Shown: positions 8,411 to 19,367, counted from the stretch's first letter. The stretch is 64,000 nucleotides of DNA from Kitagawia praeruptora (GCA_037693485.1 JAVIWW010000048.1:62001-126000); one strand, 5' to 3'. Translations and numbers: made by a program. Notes: generated by a model not told the origin, from the letters alone.

Positions 8411-10418
8411 AGAAGTAAAAGATCTGGCGATATCTAATATCACCAACCCTAATTCTATTTATATCCCTGGTATCTTGAGTTTTGCAGGATATAAAAAGAT
8501 AGAATTACATTGCTATGTTGATTCAGGTGCAAGTCTGTGCTTAGCAAGTAAATACGTTATCCCAGAAGAACATTGGGTTAATGCAGAAAAACCCATAGAG
8601 GTAAAAATCGCAGATAATAGTTCCATAACTATTACAAAGGTATGTAAAAACCTTGACATAATGATTGCAGGTGAAATATTTCATATTCCTACAATCTATC
8701 AGCAGGAATCAGGTGTAGACCTTATTCTAGGCAATAATTTTCTAAACTTATATGGACCATTTACTCAACACCCAGATCATATTATTCTAACTCTTTCAGG
8801 TGAAAAAGTATATGTCAAAAAATTGGTTATAGCTAAAAAGTTTGGAGCCAAAGATTTTCTTGAATCAATGAAGAAAAAGTCTAAGACTCGTCAACCAGAA
8901 GCTATAAACATCAGCCCTAATAAAATTCAAATTTTAAAAAGGGGGAAGGATAGTTTAGAAGAATTTAAAGAATTGAATTTTATTTGTAAAAATTTGATTC
9001 TAAATATAGAAAAGAAATCTATAATCGAGAGATTATTGGATTCAGTTTGCTCTGAAAATCCCTTAGATCCTAAAAAGACTAAGCAATGGATGAAAGGAAG
9101 CATCAAGCTCAGAGATCCAAAGACAGTAATCAAGGTAAAACCTATGAAGTACAGTCCACAAGATCGAGAAGAATTTGGCAAACAAATTCAGGAGCTACTG
9201 GATATGAATATCATCATACCCAGCAAATCACCTCACATGTCTCCAGCTTTCCTAGTGGAAAATGAAGCAGAAAGGAGAAGAGGCAAAAAGAGAATGGTAG
9301 TCAACTACAAGGCGGTTAATGATGCCACCATAGGAGACAGCCATAATTTACCAAACAAGGATGAATTACTCACCCTTATCAGAGGTAAGAAAATGTTTAG
9401 TTCACTAGACTGTAAATCTGGTTTTTGGCAGGTATTGCTAGACGAAGAAACACAGCTATTGACAGCATTCACATGTCCTCAAGGACATTACCAATGGAAG
9501 GTGCTACCTTTTGGATTCAAGCAAGCGCCCTCTATATTCCAAAGACATATGCAAAATGCATTCAGGTCTTTTGAAAAATTCTGTTGTGTTTATGTAGATG
9601 ATATTCTTATTTTTAGTGATAATGAACAGGATCATCTCAGACATTTAGCAGCAGTATTAAAGAAATGCCAACAACTTGGTATTATATTGTCAAAGAAGAA
9701 AGCTCAGCTCTTCAAGACAAAGATTAATTTCTTAGGATTAGAAATTGATCAAGGAACTCATTGTCCTCAGTCGCACATCCTAGAACATATTCATAAGTTC
9801 CCGGATAAAATTGAAGACAAAAAACAGTTGCAAAGGTTTTTAGGTATATTAACTTATGCTTCTGATTATATTCCCAAACTTGCAGCTGTACGTGCTCCTT
9901 TGCAGGCAAAGCTCAAGAAAGATGTTCCTTGGGAATGGAAAGATTCAGACACCAGTTATATGGTCAAAGTCAAGAAGAATCTAAAGAGTTTTCCAAAACT
10001 CTATCATCCAGAACCGGATGACAAGCTTATCATTGAGACAGACGCCTCAGGAGAATATTGGGGAGGAGTGCTCAAAGCCGTTAATTCTGATAAAGAGTTA
10101 ATATGCAGATATGCTTCAGGAAGCTTTAAGGACGCTGAGAAAAATTATCATTCCAATGAAAAGGAATACTTAGCAGTCATTAGAGTAATTAACAAATTTT
10201 CTATTTATCTAACTCCAGTTAAATTTCTGGTTAGAACTGATAATAGAAATTTCTCTTATTTTCTTCGTATTAAGTTACAAGGAGACAATAAGCAAGGAAG
10301 ACTGGTGAGATGGCAACAATGGCTATCCCGCTACAGCTTCGATGTTCAACATATCGAAGGAGTTAAAAACTGCTTAGCAGATTTTTTAACAAGAGAATTC
10401 CAGCAAAAACAGGTGTAA
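8382..10418 (+). CDS. Polyprotein ORF V, copy 2
   Basis: Intact 678-residue protease/RT/RNase H frame with the same motifs as copy 1. It differs by Ile to Val in LAA(I/V)RAPL and Leu to Pro in KKDV(L/P)WEW, both between RT and RNase H. It overlaps the capsid frame by 29 nt. Confidence 0.95.
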   Translation: MNILHQIQTEEVKDLAISNITNPNSIYIPGILSFAGYKKIELHCYVDSGASLCLASKYVIPEEHWVNAEKPIEVKIADNSSITITKVCKNLDIMIAGEIFHIPTIYQQESGVDLILGNNFLNLYGPFTQHPDHIILTLSGEKVYVKKLVIAKKFGAKDFLESMKKKSKTRQPEAINISPNKIQILKRGKDSLEEFKELNFICKNLILNIEKKSIIERLLDSVCSENPLDPKKTKQWMKGSIKLRDPKTVIKVKPMKYSPQDREEFGKQIQELLDMNIIIPSKSPHMSPAFLVENEAERRRGKKRMVVNYKAVNDATIGDSHNLPNKDELLTLIRGKKMFSSLDCKSGFWQVLLDEETQLLTAFTCPQGHYQWKVLPFGFKQAPSIFQRHMQNAFRSFEKFCCVYVDDILIFSDNEQDHLRHLAAVLKKCQQLGIILSKKKAQLFKTKINFLGLEIDQGTHCPQSHILEHIHKFPDKIEDKKQLQRFLGILTYASDYIPKLAAVRAPLQAKLKKDVPWEWKDSDTSYMVKVKKNLKSFPKLYHPEPDDKLIIETDASGEYWGGVLKAVNSDKELICRYASGSFKDAEKNYHSNEKEYLAVIRVINKFSIYLTPVKFLVRTDNRNFSYFLRIKLQGDNKQGRLVRWQQWLSRYSFDVQHIEGVKNCLADFLTREFQQKQV

Positions 10419-10626
10419 AGTTATGACATGATGTTTCTTGTTATCTTTACTTTTGCAGGAATCCAAAGCCTGAATTCTGGCTATAAATACGAAAGGATTT
10501 GGAGAAGAATTGGCACACCAAAACCAATTACAACATTCAAAACACCTATTATAGCAATGATCTCTTAAAAGATCAAAACTCATCGGAGTTTCTTACTACC
10601 TTTCTTTGGTAGCCCATCATCTGCAC

Positions 10627-12117
10627 ATGATGGAGAATACTAACGATTCTCTTCATAATTTAAGAATGCAGGAAATACTCCTTTTACAGGAAATAGAAAT
10701 CAAGAACTCACAACTTAAGTTGTTGAGAATGAAGATGGAATATCTGAGATCCAGTTCAGATAAACAAGAGGTTAACCCTTCTCCTCGCATGGAAACATGT
10801 AAAAACGAAGCTAGTCCAGTGAGTTCATTCTCTACTGGTAAAGACGGTTTAAACCCGTGTGTTGACAGTTTACAAAAAACTGTAACAGAGGTACAAACCT
10901 CCATTAACGTTGGCAAAAGAGAAGATTTAAATCTTCGGCCTAACGGGGGAATTCAAATCCCAAAAATCAAAGAGCAATCTTTGAACAGCCCGGTCATCAG
11001 CAAAAACTACTATGTAGTTTTTAACGGTCCATATCCAGGCATATATCTCAATTGGGATTTAGCAGAACAAGCTGTGAAAGGTCACAGTGGAGTGAAGCAC
11101 AAGAAGTTTAAAAGCTATGATGAAGCAAAAGCAGCCGCATCAATCTTTACAACTTCCGAACAAAAGGCACCATTGGAGCTGATTCAAGATAATAGTAGAA
11201 TCAACCCCTACAAAACAGCCTTAGCCAAAGTCTCAAATTTGAAGATCATTGGAAAGTTGCCAGCAAAGCAACAAGTCGAGTTCCATTTGGAAGAAGACAG
11301 TGATTTGGATATTAAAGTCACAAACACTTGGGAAGATTTTGCTTACCTTTACAGTATAGCAAGAAACGCAACTCCCAAACAATTCCAGGAAGAAAAGTTT
11401 TATACTACTGATAAAAATAATATCAGTTATATTAACATTTTTCCAGGTGCTGATCCAGAGCTACCATATGAGGCTTATCAATTTGGTCTCTTAAGTACAA
11501 TTTATCCAGGGGATAAGTTAGAGGAAATTCAACATTTCCCAGAGAATTTTAGGACGGCGATTCTACAATTCAAAAAGAAGTGCTTGTCAAAGACACAGCA
11601 GATCTTCATCAAATTCCAGTCAACTACGGCGTTCTGGGAAGAACATGAAGAAATGGACAATTTCATCAGTCCATACAACTATGTCAATATTGGCGCAGTT
11701 AAAGAAAGGATTTATTCTCCCTCTAAAGAAATGCCTATTTCAGTGGAGAAAAGAGATCTAAAAATCCTTGCAGAGGAAAAGATGCTAAATATTATCGAGC
11801 GTCTATTCAACTTGCCCGAAGAGCCAAAGTTGCATATCAACATGTCTACATACACCATGTTGGTAACATCCTCCAGTCATAAGGGAATGACTCCACAGGA
11901 TAAGAAGAAGCTTGAAGCTTTCAAAGAACGTGTCATATCACCATTAGCAATGGGACGACACAACGAATCTTTCTGTAAAAAGAAAGAAAAGTTACTTGCA
12001 CGCCTGGGGGACCAGTATGTCTGCAGGTTTTGCACCGCTAAAGAAAAAGTAGTAGAAGACAAAAGTGGCGAGAATCACGCAACTTTAGTCAGTGGAGCAT
12101 CAACATCCACTTTATAA
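10627..12117 (+). CDS. Transactivator/viroplasmin (ORF VI), copy 2
   Basis: Protein identical to copy 1; a few silent changes are visible, for example G to A in the KREDL codons. The start is chosen at the ATG pair, as in copy 1. It is followed by the second promoter region. Confidence 0.9.
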   Translation: MMENTNDSLHNLRMQEILLLQEIEIKNSQLKLLRMKMEYLRSSSDKQEVNPSPRMETCKNEASPVSSFSTGKDGLNPCVDSLQKTVTEVQTSINVGKREDLNLRPNGGIQIPKIKEQSLNSPVISKNYYVVFNGPYPGIYLNWDLAEQAVKGHSGVKHKKFKSYDEAKAAASIFTTSEQKAPLELIQDNSRINPYKTALAKVSNLKIIGKLPAKQQVEFHLEEDSDLDIKVTNTWEDFAYLYSIARNATPKQFQEEKFYTTDKNNISYINIFPGADPELPYEAYQFGLLSTIYPGDKLEEIQHFPENFRTAILQFKKKCLSKTQQIFIKFQSTTAFWEEHEEMDNFISPYNYVNIGAVKERIYSPSKEMPISVEKRDLKILAEEKMLNIIERLFNLPEEPKLHINMSTYTMLVTSSSHKGMTPQDKKKLEAFKERVISPLAMGRHNESFCKKKEKLLARLGDQYVCRFCTAKEKVVEDKSGENHATLVSGASTSTL

Positions 12118-12766
12118 AAAGCAGCGGTGGAAGATTAAAGTGGAGGAATCTACTTTATCAAAAGCAAGGGTAGAAAACATTTTACTTAAAGTAAAGGCAT
12201 CTACTTTAGCTTTATTAAAGTAAAGCATCTACTTTATTAAAAGGTAGTCATCTACTTTAAGAAAGGAATCTACTTTATGTAAAGTAGAAAAGAATGTTGT
12301 AGAGACCCTCGACCTTGTATTATAAAAGGCGAGTTAAGTTTTCATTTGAGGACATCGAAAAACATACACACAACACTGTATGCAATTAGAGCGTCCACAA
12401 TCAATGTGTGAGTAAAAACCCTACGGGGTTAAGAGTGTAAACAGGCTCATAATGAGTCTATATCTGTAACATATTATCTTGATCAATAAAAAGTCTTTTC
12501 TTTTATAAATCTTGGTTATATTCTTGTTATTCTGGAGTCCGTTTGGAGCACTGGGAGTACCGCTGAGGCAGGAGGCCGTTTAGGGAAACGCCGCTCGTAG
12601 GATTGAAGACAAAGAATAAAAAGCCTGAAGATTTAAAGAAGAAACGAAGTTTTAGAGATCAGATAATCACTGAACAGATAAAGCTCATTAGAAATCCTGG
12701 TAAAACTCTAAACCCTGTTTTAAATAAATTTATATAAAAATCTTTTTATATATATCAATATTAATC
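12118..12766 (+). promoter_or_regulatory. 35S-like promoter and leader after copy 2
   Basis: Contains the ATCTACTTTA array (12148-12288), TATA box (12321-12327) and polyadenylation signal (12485). Its transcript would run through ORF VII into the rearranged junction and the truncated ORF V of copy 3. Confidence 0.85.
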
Positions 12767-13075
12767 ATGATTAGCAATAATCGAAGGTCTGTAATGTTCC
12801 CTTGGAGCTTAACAATTAATGGTAACACCATTAGACTTAGTGATGAAGACTTCTTCACTAGAATAAGAGATCTAGCATGCCTAGATATCAATAACAATAG
12901 ACTAGACCGTCTTAGAGAATTCTATAACAGTTTAGAAATAATGTACGAACAACATGGTAGGTTCTACATTAGAAATAGTCAAGAAATTGACGATTTAAAA
13001 AATTATATTGGTAGCTTTATTGAAGAAGCTAGCGATGATTGTCATGCCCTCTGTTTCTGCAAAGGCAAGAAATAA
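12767..13075 (+). CDS. ORF VII, second complete copy
   Basis: 102-residue frame with Leu instead of Phe in the C-terminal CHA(F/L)CF segment, from a single base change at 13049. It is followed by a truncated primer site rather than ORF I. Confidence 0.65.
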   Translation: MISNNRRSVMFPWSLTINGNTIRLSDEDFFTRIRDLACLDINNNRLDRLREFYNSLEIMYEQHGRFYIRNSQEIDDLKNYIGSFIEEASDDCHALCFCKGKK

Positions 13076-13168
13076 CATGATTATTAATAATAATCATAGT
13101 TTAGACCTCTTTTGGTCGAAAGTAAACGATGGAGACTCTGTCGTCTTCATTTATCCGCAAATTGGTAT

Positions 13169-13248
13169 TATTTAGCCTCCATTTAACATTTAAAGATTAC
13201 TGTTAAATTATTTAGGAATCAGGTGTAAACCTTATTCATCCGATGGAG
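13169..13248. other. 80-bp filler joining the copy 2 leader to truncated ORF V of copy 3
   Basis: The viral leader is collinear up to TTGGTAT inside the primer site (ending 13168). Collinearity resumes at 13249, 11 nt upstream of the ORF V polypurine tract. Between them is an 8-bp inverted repeat (ATTTAACA at 13181, TGTTAAAT at 13201). A segment at 13215-13237 matches ORF V at 1010-1032 with one mismatch. The source of the rest is not identified. Confidence 0.85.
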
Positions 13249-14742
13249 ATTCAAATTTTAAAAAGGGGGAAGGATAGTTTAGAAGAATTTAAAGAATTGA
13301 ATTTTATTTGTAAAAATTTGATTCTAAATATAGAAAAGAAATCTATAATCGAGAGATTATTGGATTCAGTTTGCTCTGAAAATCCCTTAGATCCTAAAAA
13401 GACTAAGCAATGGATGAAAGGAAGCATCAAGCTCAGAGATCCAAAGACAGTAATCAAGGTAAAACCTATGAAGTACAGTCCACAAGATCGAGAAGAATTT
13501 GGCAAACAAATTCAGGAGCTACTGGATATGAATATCATCATACCCAGCAAATCACCTCACATGTCTCCAGCTTTCCTAGTGGAAAATGAAGCAGAAAGGA
13601 GAAGAGGCAAAAAGAGAATGGTAGTCAACTACAAGGCGGTTAATGATGCCACCATAGGAGACAGCCATAATTTACCAAACAAGGATGAATTACTCACCCT
13701 TATCAGAGGTAAGAAAATGTTTAGTTCACTAGACTGTAAATCTGGTTTTTGGCAGGTATTGCTAGACGAAGAAACACAGCTATTGACAGCATTCACATGT
13801 CCTCAAGGACATTACCAATGGAAGGTGCTACCTTTTGGATTCAAGCAAGCGCCCTCTATATTCCAAAGACATATGCAAAATGCATTCAGGTCTTTTGAAA
13901 AATTCTGTTGTGTTTATGTAGATGATATTCTTATTTTTAGTGATAATGAACAGGATCATCTCAGACATTTAGCAGCAGTATTAAAGAAATGCCAACAACT
14001 TGGTATTATATTGTCAAAGAAGAAAGCTCAGCTCTTCAAGACAAAGATTAATTTCTTAGGATTAGAAATTGATCAAGGAACTCATTGTCCTCAGTCGCAC
14101 ATCCTAGAACATATTCATAAGTTCCCGGATAAAATTGAAGACAAAAAACAGTTGCAAAGGTTTTTAGGTATATTAACTTATGCTTCTGATTATATTCCCA
14201 AACTTGCAGCTATACGTGCTCCTTTGCAGGCAAAGCTCAAGAAAGATGTTCTTTGGGAATGGAAAGATTCAGACACCAGTTATATGGTCAAAGTCAAGAA
14301 GAATCTAAAGAGTTTTCCAAAACTCTATCATCCAGAACCGGATGACAAGCTTATCATTGAGACAGACGCCTCAGGAGAATATTGGGGAGGAGTGCTCAAA
14401 GCCGTTAATTCTGATAAAGAGTTAATATGCAGATATGCTTCAGGAAGCTTTAAGGACGCTGAGAAAAATTATCATTCCAATGAAAAGGAATACTTAGCAG
14501 TCATTAGAGTAATTAACAAATTTTCTATTTATCTAACTCCAGTTAAATTTCTGGTTAGAACTGATAATAGAAATTTCTCTTATTTTCTTCGTATTAAGTT
14601 ACAAGGAGACAATAAGCAAGGAAGACTGGTGAGATGGCAACAATGGCTATCCCGCTACAGCTTCGATGTTCAACATATCGAAGGAGTTAAAAACTGCTTA
14701 GCAGATTTTTTAACAAGAGAATTCCAGCAAAAACAGGTGTAA
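13249..14742 (+). pseudogene. ORF V fragment, copy 3 (protease lost)
   Basis: Corresponds to ORF V from about residue 182 to the stop. RT (YVDD) and RNase H remain. The protease and start codon are missing. An ATG at 13243 in the filler happens to be in frame, giving a 499-codon open frame, but nothing suggests it is a true start. Confidence 0.92.
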
Positions 14743-14950
14743 AGTTATGACATGATGTTTCTTGTTATCTTTACTTTTGCAGGAATCCAAAGCCTGAATT
14801 CTGGCTATAAATACGAAAGGATTTGGAGAAGAATTGGCACACCAAAACCAATTACAACATTCAAAACACCTATTATAGCAATGATCTCTTAAAAGATCAA
14901 AACTCATCGGAGTTTCTTACTACCTTTCTTTGGTAGCCCATCATCTGCAC

Positions 14951-16441
14951 ATGATGGAGAATACTAACGATTCTCTTCATAATTTAAGAATGCAGGAAAT
15001 ACTCCTTTTACAGGAAATAGAAATCAAGAACTCACAACTTAAGTTGTTGAGAATGAAGATGGAATATCTGAGATCCAGTTCAGATAAACAAGAGGTTAAC
15101 CCTTCTCCTCGCATGGAAACATGTAAAAACGAAGCTAGTCCAGTGAGTTCATTCTCTACTGGTAAAGACGGTTTAAACCCGTGTGTTGACAGTTTACAAA
15201 AAACTGTAACAGAGGTACAAACCTCCATTAACGTTGGCAAAAGAGAAGATTTAAATCTTCGGCCTAACGGGGGAATTCAAATCCCAAAAATCAAAGAGCA
15301 ATCTTTGAACAGCCCGGTCATCAGCAAAAACTACTATGTAGTTTTTAACGGTCCATATCCAGGCATATATCTCAATTGGGATTTAGCAGAACAAGCTGTG
15401 AAAGGTCACAGTGGAGTGAAGCACAAGAAGTTTAAAAGCTATGATGAAGCAAAAGCAGCCGCATCAATCTTTACAACTTCCGAACAAAAGGCACCATTGG
15501 AGCTGATTCAAGATAATAGTAGAATCAACCCCTACAAAACAGCCTTAGCCAAAGTCTCAAATTTGAAGATCATTGGAAAGTTGCCAGCAAAGCAACAAGT
15601 CGAGTTCCATTTGGAAGAAGACAGTGATTTGGATATTAAAGTCACAAACACTTGGGAAGATTTTGCTTACCTTTACAGTATAGCAAGAAACGCAACTCCC
15701 AAACAATTCCAGGAAGAAAAGTTTTATACTACTGATAAAAATAATATCAGTTATATTAACATTTTTCCAGGTGCTGATCCAGAGCTACCATATGAGGCTT
15801 ATCAATTTGGTCTCTTAAGTACAATTTATCCAGGGGATAAGTTAGAGGAAATTCAACATTTCCCAGAGAATTTTAGGACGGCGATTCTACAATTCAAAAA
15901 GAAGTGCTTGTCAAAGACACAGCAGATCTTCATCAAATTCCAGTCAACTACGGCGTTCTGGGAAGAACATGAAGAAATGGACAATTTCATCAGTCCATAC
16001 AACTATGTCAATATTGGCGCAGTTAAAGAAAGGATTTATTCTCCCTCTAAAGAAATGCCTATTTCAGTGGAGAAAAGAGATCTAAAAGTCCTTGCAGAGG
16101 AAAAGATGCTAAATATTATCGAGCGTCTATTCAACTTGCCCGAAGAGCCAAAGTTGCATATCAACATGTCTACATACACCATGTTGGTAACATCCTCCAG
16201 TCATAAGGGAATGACTCCACAGGATAAGAAGAAGCTTGAAGCTTTCAAAGAACGTGTCATATCACCATTAGCAATGGGACGACACAACGAATCTTTCTGT
16301 AAAAAGAAAGAAAAGTTACTTGCACGCCTGGGGGACCAGTATGTCTGCAGGTTTTGCACCGCTAAAGAAAAAGTAGTAGAAGACAAAAGTGGCGAGAATC
16401 ACGCAACTTTAGTCAGTGGAGCATCAACATCCACTTTATAA
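14951..16441 (+). CDS. Transactivator/viroplasmin (ORF VI), copy 3
   Basis: Complete frame. It differs from copies 1 and 2 by Ile to Val in RDLK(I/V)LAEE, a change shared with copy 4. The start is at the ATG pair. Confidence 0.9.
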   Translation: MMENTNDSLHNLRMQEILLLQEIEIKNSQLKLLRMKMEYLRSSSDKQEVNPSPRMETCKNEASPVSSFSTGKDGLNPCVDSLQKTVTEVQTSINVGKREDLNLRPNGGIQIPKIKEQSLNSPVISKNYYVVFNGPYPGIYLNWDLAEQAVKGHSGVKHKKFKSYDEAKAAASIFTTSEQKAPLELIQDNSRINPYKTALAKVSNLKIIGKLPAKQQVEFHLEEDSDLDIKVTNTWEDFAYLYSIARNATPKQFQEEKFYTTDKNNISYINIFPGADPELPYEAYQFGLLSTIYPGDKLEEIQHFPENFRTAILQFKKKCLSKTQQIFIKFQSTTAFWEEHEEMDNFISPYNYVNIGAVKERIYSPSKEMPISVEKRDLKVLAEEKMLNIIERLFNLPEEPKLHINMSTYTMLVTSSSHKGMTPQDKKKLEAFKERVISPLAMGRHNESFCKKKEKLLARLGDQYVCRFCTAKEKVVEDKSGENHATLVSGASTSTL

Positions 16442-17090
16442 AAAGCAGCGGTGGAAGATTAAAGTGGAGGAATCTACTTTATCAAAAGCAAGGGTAGAAA
16501 ACATTTTACTTAAAGTAAAGGCATCTACTTTAGCTTTATTAAAGTAAAGCATCTACTTTATTAAAAGGTAGTCATCTACTTTAAGAAAGGAATCTACTTT
16601 ATGTAAAGTAGAAAAGAATGTTGTAGAGACCCTCGACCTTGTATTATAAAAGGCGAGTTAAGTTTTCATTTGAGGACATCGAAAAACATACACACAACAC
16701 TGTATGCAATTAGAGCGTCCACAATCAATGTGTGAGTAAAAACCCTACGGGGTTAAGAGTGTAAACAGGCTCATAATGAGTCTATATCTGTAACATATTA
16801 TCTTGATCAATAAAAAGTCTTTTCTTTTATAAATCTTGGTTATATTCTTGTTATTCTGGAGTCCGTTTGGAGCACTGGGAGTACCGCTGAGGCAGGAGGC
16901 CGTTTAGGGAAACGCCGCTCGTAGGATTGAAGACAAAGAATAAAAAGCCTGAAGATTTAAAGAAGAAACGAAGTTTTAGAGATCAGATAATCACTGAACA
17001 GATAAAGCTCATTAGAAATCCTGGTAAAACTCTAAACCCTGTTTTAAATAAATTTATATAAAAATCTTTTTATATATATCAATATTAATC
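16442..17090 (+). promoter_or_regulatory. 35S-like promoter and leader, copy 3, pointing into the palindrome
   Basis: Contains the motif array (16472-16612), TATA (16645-16651) and polyadenylation signal (16809). Transcription would run through ORFs VII to IV of copy 3 and, if not stopped, across the loop at 20585-20691 into the antisense strand of copy 4. Confidence 0.85.
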
Positions 17091-17399
17091 ATGATTAGCA
17101 ATAATCGAAGGTCTGTAATGTTCCCTTGGAGCTTAACAATTAATGGTAACACCATTAGACTTAGTGATGAAGACTTCTTCACTAGAATAAGAGATCTAGC
17201 ATGCCTAGATATCAATAACAATAGACTAGACCGTCTTAGAGAATTCTATAACAGTTTAGAAATAATGTACGAACAACATGGTAGGTTCTACATTAGAAAT
17301 AGTCAAGAAATTGACGATTTAAAAAATTATATTGGTAGCTTTATTGAAGAAGCTAGCGATGATTGTCATGCCTTCTGTTTCTGCAAAGGCAAGAAATAA
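17091..17399 (+). CDS. ORF VII, copy 3
   Basis: 102-residue frame identical in protein to the one at 5072. The leader after it is 22 nt shorter because the inverted repeat seen at 5456 is absent. Confidence 0.65.
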   Translation: MISNNRRSVMFPWSLTINGNTIRLSDEDFFTRIRDLACLDINNNRLDRLREFYNSLEIMYEQHGRFYIRNSQEIDDLKNYIGSFIEEASDDCHAFCFCKGKK

Positions 17400-17486
17400 C
17401 ATGATTATTAATAATAATCATAGTTTAGACCTCTTTTGGTCGAAAGTAAACGATGGAGACTCTGTCGTCTTCATTTATCCGCAAAT

Positions 17487-17499
17487 TGGTATCAGAGCC
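17487..17499 (+). other. tRNA-Met primer binding site, copy 3
   Basis: TGGTATCAGAGCC, intact, 18 nt before ORF I. Confidence 0.85.
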
Positions 17500-17517
17500 T
17501 AGTTTAAATCTTTTAAA

Positions 17518-18483
17518 ATGAATCTTTTAAAAGACAAAGGCAAAGAAATTGATGATCCTCAGACTTCTGATGATAATCAAGATTTTGAAATCGAGTTTTC
17601 CGAAAATGAAAAAGGATTTCAAGGAAGTTTTCTAGTAAAACAAGAAATGCTTTCAAAAATTAAGAATTTAAAACTTGATTTAAAGAAAGAAAAAATATTT
17701 AGAATTCCAAATTCATTTGGTTTAAACATTCTGAATAGAAAAAACAATATCTTTTATTTTGTCAGCACAAAAGAAATGCATGTAGACATAAAAGATACAA
17801 AAGGTTCTGTTTTCCTATCACTCATTAATAGAGAAGAAATTAGGAAAAACCTTTTAAAAATCCCTTCTAAGATTAGATCAACAATCAGTACGGTTCATTT
17901 AGGAGCTGTTAAGATTTTGTTAAAATCTGAATTTCAGGAAGGAATTGATTCACCTATTAAAATGGCTTTAATAGATAACAGAATCAAAGATCGTAGAGAT
18001 TGTATTTTAGGTGCTGCTAGAGGAAACTTAGCATACCAAAAATTCATGTTCTCAGTCTACCCTAAGTTCGGACTTAGCCTAGACACAAAAAATTTAGATT
18101 CGGTTTTATCATTCGTACATCAGTTTGAACGAGAAAACCTTATGGATGCCGGAGACAAAGTCTTTAGCATATCATACGTTGTAGCCTATGCCTTGACCAA
18201 TAGTCATCACAGTATAGATTACAAGAAATCAGAATATATTGAATTAGAAGATATATTCTCAGACATAGGATCTGTAGAAGAGAAGCAATTCTCAGAAATC
18301 AGTCCTTTAGAAAATTCATGGGCAATAGATATTGCTAGAAATAAGCCTCATTTAGGAGAAAAACCTAGAATGAGTTTTAAGGGGAAAAGCCTAGCCATAG
18401 GAGAATCCTCAACAGACAGTCTTTTAAGGAATGTCTCAACCAGAATTGATAGTTTAGGACGAAAGCTTGAACGTATCAGTTAA
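17518..18483 (+). CDS. Movement protein (ORF I), copy 3
   Basis: Intact 321-residue 30K-type movement protein with Phe in NIFYFVS, as in copy 4. It abuts ORF II as TAAATG. Confidence 0.88.
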   Translation: MNLLKDKGKEIDDPQTSDDNQDFEIEFSENEKGFQGSFLVKQEMLSKIKNLKLDLKKEKIFRIPNSFGLNILNRKNNIFYFVSTKEMHVDIKDTKGSVFLSLINREEIRKNLLKIPSKIRSTISTVHLGAVKILLKSEFQEGIDSPIKMALIDNRIKDRRDCILGAARGNLAYQKFMFSVYPKFGLSLDTKNLDSVLSFVHQFERENLMDAGDKVFSISYVVAYALTNSHHSIDYKKSEYIELEDIFSDIGSVEEKQFSEISPLENSWAIDIARNKPHLGEKPRMSFKGKSLAIGESSTDSLLRNVSTRIDSLGRKLERIS

Positions 18484-19023
18484 ATGACTACTTCTTTACC
18501 TGTAAATCCGCATATTTACAAGAAAGGAAAAGTTCTTAATCTAAAAAGATTAAGCGAAGTAGAGGGACAAGAACTGAAGAATTACACCTTCAGTAGTCAC
18601 CCTGGTAGTGCAAGAATTACTACAATAATTGCATCTACTAATAATCTTAATCAGATTACAGGAAGAATTTTACTTGGAGTTTATAAGATGTTATCTTATT
18701 TCGGTCTTAGTAAGGATCCAAGCGAAAAATTCTCAAAAGCTCCCAGTTATTTTGGAAAATATGGAACCACTTATTTTCAAAGAGGGGGGAGTGGATCTAG
18801 CAGCAGCAACAGGCTAGAAGATATAAAAAATCTCGTAAATGAGATTAACAACAAAGCTATGAATCTTTTAGTTAAGAATAACGAAGAGATTAAAAAGCTT
18901 ACAGAACAGGTAGAAAAGCTTAGTAAAAATAAGCATGACATACCTATATCTAGAAAAGAAGTTATAGACTTTACGTCTAAACTTATAGAAATCGAGGATT
19001 ACCTTAGAAAGATTCTAGGATGA
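18484..19023 (+). CDS. Aphid transmission factor-type protein (ORF II), copy 3
   Basis: 179 residues, protein identical to copy 2. One silent base (18804, C for T) distinguishes it from copies 2 and 4. It contains the second polypurine tract. Confidence 0.8.
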   Translation: MTTSLPVNPHIYKKGKVLNLKRLSEVEGQELKNYTFSSHPGSARITTIIASTNNLNQITGRILLGVYKMLSYFGLSKDPSEKFSKAPSYFGKYGTTYFQRGGSGSSSSNRLEDIKNLVNEINNKAMNLLVKNNEEIKKLTEQVEKLSKNKHDIPISRKEVIDFTSKLIEIEDYLRKILG

Positions 19024-19367
19024 GTCTTAAGGAATTACAAGAAGATTTCACTAAGATTATTAAGCCACAGTTAGAAGAAATTCTAGAGTTGCTTAAAAAT
19101 CATCAGAAAGCCGATAACATTGAAGCGGCAGCAGCAAAGATTATTAATGAAATAAAATTAATTATTCATGATTGTCCTTGCAATAAAGAAATTCTTGATG
19201 TTCTTAAGACAGGTACATCAGGCAAAGAAATCATCTTAACGGATGAAAAATTCAAGAAACCCTTGAAATACAGTTATCCTAACTTTAATGTTGGTAACGA
19301 AGAAATGGGTTCAGGTAAGAACTCAGGAAGTTTTTCATGGCCATTTGGTGATAAAGAATCATCATGA
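19020..19367 (+). CDS. Virion-associated protein (ORF III), copy 3
   Basis: 115 residues, protein identical to copy 2. ATGA overlaps on both sides. It differs from copy 4 at 19132 (Ala versus Val). Confidence 0.88.
   Translation: MSLKELQEDFTKIIKPQLEEILELLKNHQKADNIEAAAAKIINEIKLIIHDCPCNKEILDVLKTGTSGKEIILTDEKFKKPLKYSYPNFNVGNEEMGSGKNSGSFSWPFGDKESS

Noticed and set aside
13243..14742. ATG-initiated 499-codon polymerase at the copy 3 junction as a functional gene
   Set aside because: The ATG comes from filler DNA and the protease is missing; it is best called a truncated fragment.
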